Origin: Candidatus Zhuqueibacterota bacterium RBG_16_48_16
GTDB taxonomy: Bacteria > Zhuqueibacterota > Zhuqueibacteria > Residuimicrobiales > Sediminimicrobiaceae
NCBI GenBank assembly: GCA_001771235.1
Contig: METF01000277.1
Coordinates: 12,749 to 31,133, forward strand
DNA length: 18,385 bases
Reading direction: 5' to 3'
Shown: positions 12,844-18,385 of the stretch, piece by piece
Layout of the letters: each line of letters begins with the position of its first letter
How positions within the stretch are numbered: the stretch's first letter is position 1
Position numbers and translations under genes: made by a program
Notes under the pieces: generated by a model
Told to the model about the DNA's origin: nothing
Databases searched by the model: none
Seen by the model: only the letters and a program-made list of their open reading frames with translations

Positions 12844-14915
12844 TATGATTCCTGCTTTGATTCCTGAATGATTTTGGCTTCCAGCTCCTTTGGAACGGGG
12901 TCGTAATGGGAGAGTTGGCGCGTGTAGGTCGCTCGTCCCTGCGTCATCGAGCGTAGCGTTGTTGCATAGTTGTGTAGCTCGGCCAACGGGATGAGTGCTT
13001 TCACGACCTGGAACCGTCCCTGGGATTCCATTCCCGAAATCCTGCCGCGCCGCGATGACAGGTCGCCCATCACATCGCCCATATTGTCTTCAGGACATTT
13101 TACCTCAATTTGATAAATCGGCTCCAGCAAAATGGGCCTGGCATTTTTTATAGCCATTTTAAACACTTCGCGTCCGGCAATCTGGAAAGCGATGTCTTTT
13201 GAATCCACCGGATGTTCCTTGCCGTCATAGACAATGGCTTTGACATCCACGATTCTATATCCGGCCACGGCGCCCTCTTCCAAAACCTGCTTGACGCCCT
13301 TTTCAATGGACGGAATGAATGATGACGAGATAGCGCCGCCGACGACTGCACTGGCAAAGGCAAAACCTTCTCCCCGGGCCAGGGGTTCGATGCGCATCCA
13401 GACTTCGGCAAACTGTCCCGCACCACCGGATTGCTTTTTATGGCGATATTTTTCGTCCGCCTTTGCGGTAATCGTCTCCCGGTACGGTATCCGTGGCTTC
13501 TTTTGCGTAACATCCACGCCAAAGCGTTCTTTTAATCTCTGAATGATGATATTAAGATGCAGCTCGCCCTGGCCGGAAACGATTGTCTGGCGCAATTCGG
13601 GATCGTTTCTGACAATAAAACTTGGGTCGATTTCATGAATCGTGTGGAAGCCGTTCGAAATCTTTTCTTCATCACCTTTACTCTTTGGCGTAACAGCAAC
13701 GTCGACGACCGGCACGGGAAATTCAATGCCCTGGAAAAGAATTTTTTTCTTTTTATCGCATAGTGTGTTTCCCGTATGTGTGTCTCTTAGCTTGACCAGC
13801 GCCCCGATGTCGCCGGCGCAAAGAACGCCGATTTCGGCCCTGTTCTTGCCGTTGAGCGAATAAATCTGGCCGATTTTTTCGCTCACGTTGCGAGAGGTGT
13901 TATAGACTTCGTCGCCGGATTTTAAACAACCCGAATAGACCCTGATGAGAGAGAGCTCGCCGACGTGCATCTCGGAAAAAGTTTTAAATGCAAGCGCCGT
14001 GAAGGATCCTTTCACATCCGTAGTCACCTGGATGTCGTTGCCCTTATCATCTTTTGCGGCAATCGGCGATCGTGTTTTCGGCGACGGTCCGTAATTGGCG
14101 ATGAAATCCAGCAAAAGCGAGGCGCCGATATTCTTTGTCGCCGAGCCGCACAACACCGGAAGCACGGTGCCGTTGGCAATTCCCGCCGTCAGACCGATGA
14201 CGATATCCTCGTCAGACAGCTCACCGGCCTCGAAATATTTTTCCAGAATCGTATCATCACTCTCGGCAATTTTTTCGATCAGCTCCATCCGTAGTGCCTC
14301 TGCCTTCTCTTTCAGCTCGCCCGGAATATCACTAACGGTTGTTTTGCCACTGCCGTCATCCTGGTAGGTGACTTTTTTCATAGTAAGCAAATCGATGATG
14401 CTGTTAAAGCCTTCTCCGGCATTGACGGGTAATTGAACGGCCACGGCATTGGTGTAGGCTTTTTTTAAATCGTCGAGTACCTTATCAAAATTCGCACGAT
14501 CACGATCCAAAAGATTGACAAAAAACATTCTGGGGCAATTGTACGAATCCAAAATTTCTATTGCCAGCCCGGTGCCAACCTCGATGCCTTCGACGCCGTT
14601 AATCAAAACCACGGCGGAATCCGTTACGCGCAGCCCGCACTTGACCTCTCCGACAAAATCATTGTAGCCGGGCATGTCGATGAGGTTGATCTTTTTCTTG
14701 TTCCACTCCAGATTCATGAGAGAGGCGCTGATGGAAATTTTTCGGGAAATTTCATCCGGGCTATAATCTGCTGTCGTTGTTCCGTCCTCTACTCTGCCCA
14801 AACGGGTGGTTATTCCTGCCGTAAATAGAATGGCCTCTGCCAATGAAGTCTTGCCGATGGATTGATGCGATACAAGGCCGACATTTCTGATGTCCTGGGG
14901 ATCGTATTCTTTCAC
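12843..14915 (-). CDS. EF-G-like translational GTPase paralogue with altered G4 motif
   Basis: 690 residues, full EF-G length with domains I-V in order. G1 is SHQSIGKTS (16-24), G3 is DMPGY (80-84) where translational GTPases have DTPGH, and G5 is GSATK (257-261). Domain IV has KKQSGGAGQFAEVW, and the C-terminus has GDLSSRRGRI and LRSMTQGRATYT. The G3 Tyr is a feature I associate with the EF-G2-like paralogue group. G4 should be NKxD but reads NLLD (134-137), losing the lysine that packs on guanine. Paralogues of this group include forms of unknown function, so the canonical fusA is probably elsewhere. The start is GTG with a strong AGGAGG six bases upstream. It lies 46 bp after the ligase and overlaps the HIT gene by one base. 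Confidence 0.93.
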   Translation of the reverse strand: MKEYDPQDIRNVGLVSHQSIGKTSLAEAILFTAGITTRLGRVEDGTTTADYSPDEISRKISISASLMNLEWNKKKINLIDMPGYNDFVGEVKCGLRVTDSAVVLINGVEGIEVGTGLAIEILDSYNCPRMFFVNLLDRDRANFDKVLDDLKKAYTNAVAVQLPVNAGEGFNSIIDLLTMKKVTYQDDGSGKTTVSDIPGELKEKAEALRMELIEKIAESDDTILEKYFEAGELSDEDIVIGLTAGIANGTVLPVLCGSATKNIGASLLLDFIANYGPSPKTRSPIAAKDDKGNDIQVTTDVKGSFTALAFKTFSEMHVGELSLIRVYSGCLKSGDEVYNTSRNVSEKIGQIYSLNGKNRAEIGVLCAGDIGALVKLRDTHTGNTLCDKKKKILFQGIEFPVPVVDVAVTPKSKGDEEKISNGFHTIHEIDPSFIVRNDPELRQTIVSGQGELHLNIIIQRLKERFGVDVTQKKPRIPYRETITAKADEKYRHKKQSGGAGQFAEVWMRIEPLARGEGFAFASAVVGGAISSSFIPSIEKGVKQVLEEGAVAGYRIVDVKAIVYDGKEHPVDSKDIAFQIAGREVFKMAIKNARPILLEPIYQIEVKCPEDNMGDVMGDLSSRRGRISGMESQGRFQVVKALIPLAELHNYATTLRSMTQGRATYTRQLSHYDPVPKELEAKIIQESKQES

Positions 14916-14961
14916 AGATTTCCTCCTACAATAGCATCTTAAAAAGTCATTGTATATGTCA

Positions 14962-16521
14962 TCAAGCGATCTTTGTGGTTTTATTCGAAATCACGAATGG
15001 GTTTTTTGTCGCAGCGAGATTTTGTCGAATCACATGTTTTAAGACGCGTCCGGCAGCGCTTTTGGGCAATTCTTTGGTGAATTCAATATACTTGGGTATT
15101 TTGTAGACCGGCAAAGAATTTTTGCAGAATTCCATAATATCATCCCTGTTGATCTCTGCGTTTTTTTTAGGGACGATCAGCGCTTTTAATTCGGAGCCTT
15201 GAACCGGGTCCGGCACACCGACAACGGCCACTTCGTCGACAAGATCGTGTTGGGCCAGAACCGATTCGATTTGACGCGGGAATATCTGGAATCCGCCTTT
15301 CATGATAATGTCTTCTTTGCGCTCCTGAATGTACAGGTAATGATCTTCGTCGAGGTAGCCAATATCACCCGTGAATAACCAGTTATCCCGAAACCTCTTG
15401 TCGGTTTCGTCCTGGCGGTTAAAATATCCCTTCATCGTGCTGGGGCTGTAAATCCAAATCTCGCCGCTTTCATTAGGTTTGAGCAGAGAGCCGTTTTGCC
15501 CTCTTATTTGGATGTCCACACCGACCAACGGCAAGCCTACCGATTGTGATTTTCGGTCTTTGTCGAAACGGTTTGATGCCACCAAAGGTCCGGCTTCGGT
15601 CAGTCCGTAAGATTGATAGACAAAGGCGTCAAATTTGGCCTCAAACTGCTCGATGACTTTTTCCGCAAGGTGACCGCCATAACAAAGGCAATGCTTCAAT
15701 GAGGGCGTGTTGGATTGGTCGATTTCCAATTTAGCCAGGCTTTTATACATGTCCGGCACGCCGCAAAAGAACGTGCCGCGATTCTTTTGAATATTCTCTA
15801 CAACATCGTTCGGGTTAAAACGGGAGATCAATGAGAGTGTTCCGCCACTGAAAAAAGCGGCATTCATTTGCAGGGTCTGGGCCAGCGGATGGGAAAGCGA
15901 CAGGGGGGAGACGAGAGTATCTTTTGACGTGAGCATAAACAGGTTGCGAGCGGCATTTGCATTGGCGATCAGCGCTTCGTGTGTCATCATGGCGCCCAGT
16001 GCTTTGTTCGTAATTCCGGCGCTATAATTGATTACCGCAACGTCGCTCGAATCCATGGAAACGGACTCGGATAAAGATTTTGAGCTGGCAATAATTTGCG
16101 TCAAAGGCCTGGCTGTTCCGGGTATCTTGTTGCCAAGAACGAGAATTTCCCGGCATGTTTCCGTTTTTTCGACAGCGGGCAGGACTTCATTACAGAATCC
16201 CTGCCAGGTAATCATAACTTTGGCGCCCGAATCCTGGAGATAATATTCGATATCGCTCTGCAGTGATTGGAAATTTATGGGTACGGCAATAGCTCCGATA
16301 GAGATTGCTGCGTAATAGCTGATGCAAAAATGCGGAACATTAGGCAGCATAAGACCGACGCGATCCCCTTTCGCTACCCCCAGGTCATGGAGGCCTTGTG
16401 CCAATTTAAGGACTGCTTCATGAAACCGGCCGTATTCAATTTTTGTGTCATTGAAAACGATCGCGATTTGTTCGGGCGTATTTTTTACAACTTTATCGAG
16501 TTTCGAAACAAGGGTTGACAA
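14962..16521 (-). CDS. AMP-forming acyl-CoA synthetase-like protein with degenerate core motifs
   Basis: 519 residues, normal length for a fatty-acyl-CoA ligase. The ANL fold is clear: DRVGLMLPN near 53-61, the A5 motif YGLTEAG (305-311), the A7 motif FTGD (383-386), hinge region ERKEDIIMKGGFQIFPRQIE, and a C-terminal PKSAAGRVLK. Two motifs depart from consensus. A3, normally YTSGTTGxPKGxxxTH, is YSAGITNKALGAMMTH (166-181), losing the PK lysine. A10, normally PKTxxGK, has Arg492 at the catalytic-lysine position. Either the enzyme is weak or specialised, or it binds rather than activates acyl groups. The start is TTG with GAGG seven bases before it; an in-frame stop lies just upstream. It heads the operon with the EF-G-like protein and HIT, behind the promoter candidate at 16574-16602. 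Confidence 0.9.
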   Translation of the reverse strand: MSTLVSKLDKVVKNTPEQIAIVFNDTKIEYGRFHEAVLKLAQGLHDLGVAKGDRVGLMLPNVPHFCISYYAAISIGAIAVPINFQSLQSDIEYYLQDSGAKVMITWQGFCNEVLPAVEKTETCREILVLGNKIPGTARPLTQIIASSKSLSESVSMDSSDVAVINYSAGITNKALGAMMTHEALIANANAARNLFMLTSKDTLVSPLSLSHPLAQTLQMNAAFFSGGTLSLISRFNPNDVVENIQKNRGTFFCGVPDMYKSLAKLEIDQSNTPSLKHCLCYGGHLAEKVIEQFEAKFDAFVYQSYGLTEAGPLVASNRFDKDRKSQSVGLPLVGVDIQIRGQNGSLLKPNESGEIWIYSPSTMKGYFNRQDETDKRFRDNWLFTGDIGYLDEDHYLYIQERKEDIIMKGGFQIFPRQIESVLAQHDLVDEVAVVGVPDPVQGSELKALIVPKKNAEINRDDIMEFCKNSLPVYKIPKYIEFTKELPKSAAGRVLKHVIRQNLAATKNPFVISNKTTKIA

Positions 16522-16573
16522 ACAGGGTCCTCAAGCATGGTGTTATTTCATCCGTTTTGCAAAAAAGTTGAGT

Positions 16574-16602
16574 AAGATACTTTTATACGAATTAAATGTC
16601 AA
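16574..16602 (-). promoter_or_regulatory. Candidate sigma-70 promoter for the ligase / EF-G-like / HIT operon
   Basis: Minus strand TTGACA (16602-16597) and TATCTT (16579-16574) with 17 bases between. The -35 is consensus and the -10 matches four of six. The expected start would leave a leader of about 45 bases before the TTG at 16521. Confidence 0.5.
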
Positions 16603-16703
16603 GATAATTTTCTAGCCCGAAACCTCTATTAATTTAACGAGTTGTCACGCTTAAATTTTTCCCGGATATTTTACCCATGAACGGAGGCATATTTTTTAAT
16701 TCC

Positions 16704-16732
16704 TTGATATTGGTAAAATAAAATTTTATAAT
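16704..16732 (+). promoter_or_regulatory. Candidate sigma-70 promoter for the S41 protease
   Basis: Plus strand TTGATA (16704-16709) and TATAAT (16727-16732) with 17 bases between: five of six and six of six matches. The expected leader is about 40 bases to the ATG at 16779. This is the best promoter match in the window. Confidence 0.65.
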
Positions 16733-16778
16733 AACAAAGTCGTGTCAGTATCTCAATTATTGAATATCAGTCCGAGCA

Positions 16779-18385
16779 ATGGAATTTCAAAATCGATTAA
16801 ATAAGCTCCGGCGAGAGTTTCGAGCCTTTTGTCGCGACAAGGGGCGGGGAAATCAACAAAAGTTCTGCCGTTCGAAAAAGCAAAGCGCTTTTAAAAACAG
16901 CGTCTGGCTGGCAGTCATTCTGTTTTTGTTTTTCGGAAGTGTTGCCCTCTGGCATCCGGCGAAAATAGCTGGCGCAGCACAGGCTGCCTATAACAAATGG
17001 AAGCTGCTGACGCTCATTCTGGACAAAATAGAGCGGTTTTACGTCGAGGAAAAAGACCCGGATGAAATACTGGATCACGCCATTTCCGGCATGCTCTCCA
17101 GCCTTGACGCCCATTCCGTTTATCTTTCCCCTTCCGAATACGCCAGATGGAAAGAGCAATATACAGGCTATTATGGTATCGGTTTGAAATACAATTTTCT
17201 TCACCCCGCTCTTATTGTATGTGCACTGGTAGAAGGGGGTCCGGCAGAAAGAAGTGGAATAAAATTGGGAGATAAAATTCTTTCCCTCCAGGGCGCCGAT
17301 GTGGCGAATCTGAAAAACGAAGAGATCCGGCAATTATTGATCGGCCCCGAGGATTCATATATGATCGTTGAAATTCAAAGAGACGGCCTCGACGATCATC
17401 TTGTTTTTGAAGTGCCCAGGGAAAAGATCCTTCTCGAGAGTATACCCTGCTATTTTATGTACAATGATCAGGTCGGCTATATAAAGATCGCCCATTTTAC
17501 CTCGACGACCCCGACCGAGCTGGATATCGCTGTTGCCAAACTCCAGGATGAAAATATGGGGTGGTTGATACTCGATCTGCGCGACAATTCGGGCGGAGAA
17601 TTGAATGCCGGTGTCGAGGTTGCCGATCGGTTCTTGTCGGCCGGAAAGATCATCGTATTTACGCAGGGCCGTTTTGTCCAATCGAATCAACAATATATTT
17701 CCACCAATGAAAGCACCTACGATGACTTTGCGCTCATCGTGCTGGTGAACCAAGCTACGGCAAGTGATGCCGAAATAGTTGCCGGTGCTTTGCAGGATTG
17801 GGACAGGGCTCTCATTGTCGGCGACAGAACTTATGGTAAAGCGCTGGTGCAAACGGAATACCCTTTCCAGGACGGCTCGGCGCTGCTGTTGACGACGGCA
17901 CGATACTTTACCCCGCTCGGCAGGCTCATTCAGAGGGATTCCGGGCAGGCGGACGTTGGTGCGGGCCCGCAGGTTAAAAAAGAGACGAAAACAAAATTGG
18001 AAGTCACTCCGCAAAAATTCGTTACTCCAAAGGGCAGGATCGTCTATGGCGGCGGCGGCATAGCGCCTGATATTTCTCTCGAAGAATCCGCTATGACCAT
18101 GCCGGAGATTATTTACAAGCTGTCGAGGCTCAATAAAAACTATATGCTCAAATTCGCCGATCGATTCGTTTCCGGGAATCCCAAAGTTACCCAGGATCAG
18201 ACAAAATTCGTGTTTGAATACCAGGTCACCGATCCGGTGCTGGAGCAGTTTTATTTATTCCTGCGAAATGCCGGTGAGCTGCAACTGGAAAAGGAGGCCA
18301 GGGCATCTTCCGCCGCTTTGAAATTTGCCTTAAAGAGGGAGATTGCCGGCAGAGTGTGGGGGGATAACGGGCGTTTCATGGTTGC
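16779..18385 (+). CDS. S41 C-terminal processing protease (CtpA-like), membrane-anchored, truncated by window end
   Basis: At least 535 residues; the 3' end runs off the window. A basic tail of 40 residues, then one hydrophobic segment (41-58, SVWLAVILFLFFGSVALW) acting as a signal anchor, then the N-terminal S41 region (SSLDAHSVYLSP), a PDZ domain (about 125-205, with GGPAERSGIKLGDKIL), and the protease core. The catalytic pair is Ser329 (TASDAEI) and Lys354 (RTYGKALVQ), 25 apart as in E. coli Prc, with Asp340 matching Prc Asp441. The C-terminal extension with KREIAGRVWGDNGRF is typical of Bacteroidota-type members, so only a few residues are probably missing. It cleaves proteins at their C-termini in the periplasm. 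The start is the first ATG after an in-frame TGA at 16761; the ribosome-binding site is weak. It is read away from the ligase operon. Confidence 0.94.
   Translation, partial: MEFQNRLNKLRREFRAFCRDKGRGNQQKFCRSKKQSAFKNSVWLAVILFLFFGSVALWHPAKIAGAAQAAYNKWKLLTLILDKIERFYVEEKDPDEILDHAISGMLSSLDAHSVYLSPSEYARWKEQYTGYYGIGLKYNFLHPALIVCALVEGGPAERSGIKLGDKILSLQGADVANLKNEEIRQLLIGPEDSYMIVEIQRDGLDDHLVFEVPREKILLESIPCYFMYNDQVGYIKIAHFTSTTPTELDIAVAKLQDENMGWLILDLRDNSGGELNAGVEVADRFLSAGKIIVFTQGRFVQSNQQYISTNESTYDDFALIVLVNQATASDAEIVAGALQDWDRALIVGDRTYGKALVQTEYPFQDGSALLLTTARYFTPLGRLIQRDSGQADVGAGPQVKKETKTKLEVTPQKFVTPKGRIVYGGGGIAPDISLEESAMTMPEIIYKLSRLNKNYMLKFADRFVSGNPKVTQDQTKFVFEYQVTDPVLEQFYLFLRNAGELQLEKEARASSAALKFALKREIAGRVWGDNGRFMV

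Larger units (their letters stand above)
16522..16778. other. Divergent promoter region between ligase operon and S41 protease
   Basis: 257 bp, AT-rich, no gene. It carries one candidate promoter on each strand (16574-16602 minus, 16704-16732 plus), about 100 bases apart. I saw no clear operator palindrome between them. This is the one gap free of an evident dispersed repeat. Confidence 0.7.

Noticed and set aside
12843..14915. Tetracycline-resistance ribosomal protection protein
   Set aside because: Length and motifs fit the EF-G2-like paralogue group better, and nothing in the context suggests resistance.
16797..18014. Two long minus-strand open frames (16797-17333 and 17355-18014)
   Set aside because: Both are antisense to the S41 protease, which has the full catalytic set on the plus strand.

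Overview
The window looks like a chromosomal housekeeping stretch from a bacterium of the Fibrobacterota-Chlorobiota-Bacteroidota neighbourhood, most like Calditrichota / KSB1-type lineages. This assignment is inference. It rests on a PorV-type outer-membrane barrel fused to TPRs, a TPR lipoprotein whose mature end begins CAYFNTYYNAKKFF, a small membrane protein with an N-terminal PRKFEYQYRYY motif, and a Bacteroidota-style S41 protease C-terminus. Promoter candidates are of the sigma-70 TTGACA/TATAAT kind. TTG start codons are frequent. No rRNA, tRNA, CRISPR array, transposase or phage gene was seen.

Layout. From the left, on the minus strand: a dispersed repeat (6-132); rlpA (161-622), a peptidoglycan-processing lipoprotein; pyrK-pyrD (2526-813), class 1B dihydroorotate dehydrogenase with an 8-bp overlap; a class III-type sirtuin followed by a large TPR lipoprotein (5993-2823, 3-bp gap). 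Next comes an envelope/signalling run (10545-6431) of a small membrane protein, a membrane class III adenylate cyclase with HAMP domain, and a PorV-like barrel fused to TPRs. At the head of that run lies a previously hidden remnant of a PBP4/DacB carboxypeptidase (10898-10546).

The plus-strand gene mazG (11406-12185) stands alone and converges on a minus-strand operon of an AMP-forming acyl ligase, an EF-G paralogue and a HIT protein (16521-12361). A divergent plus-strand S41 protease (16779 to the window end, incomplete) shares a 257-bp promoter region with that operon.

How they work together: pyrKD makes orotate. RlpA, the TPR lipoprotein, the PorV-TPR protein and the S41 protease are envelope proteins. 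MazG and HIT clean up nucleotides. The ligase and EF-G paralogue both carry substitutions in nucleotide-handling motifs (A3 and A10 in the ligase, G4 in the EF-G), which is the most intriguing protein-level signal here.

I see no clearly new multi-gene defence or mobile system. The best candidates for a second look are the dacB remnant spliced onto the membrane-protein ORF, the motif-degenerate ligase / EF-G-like / HIT operon, and the fact that almost every intergenic gap holds a different palindromic repeat.
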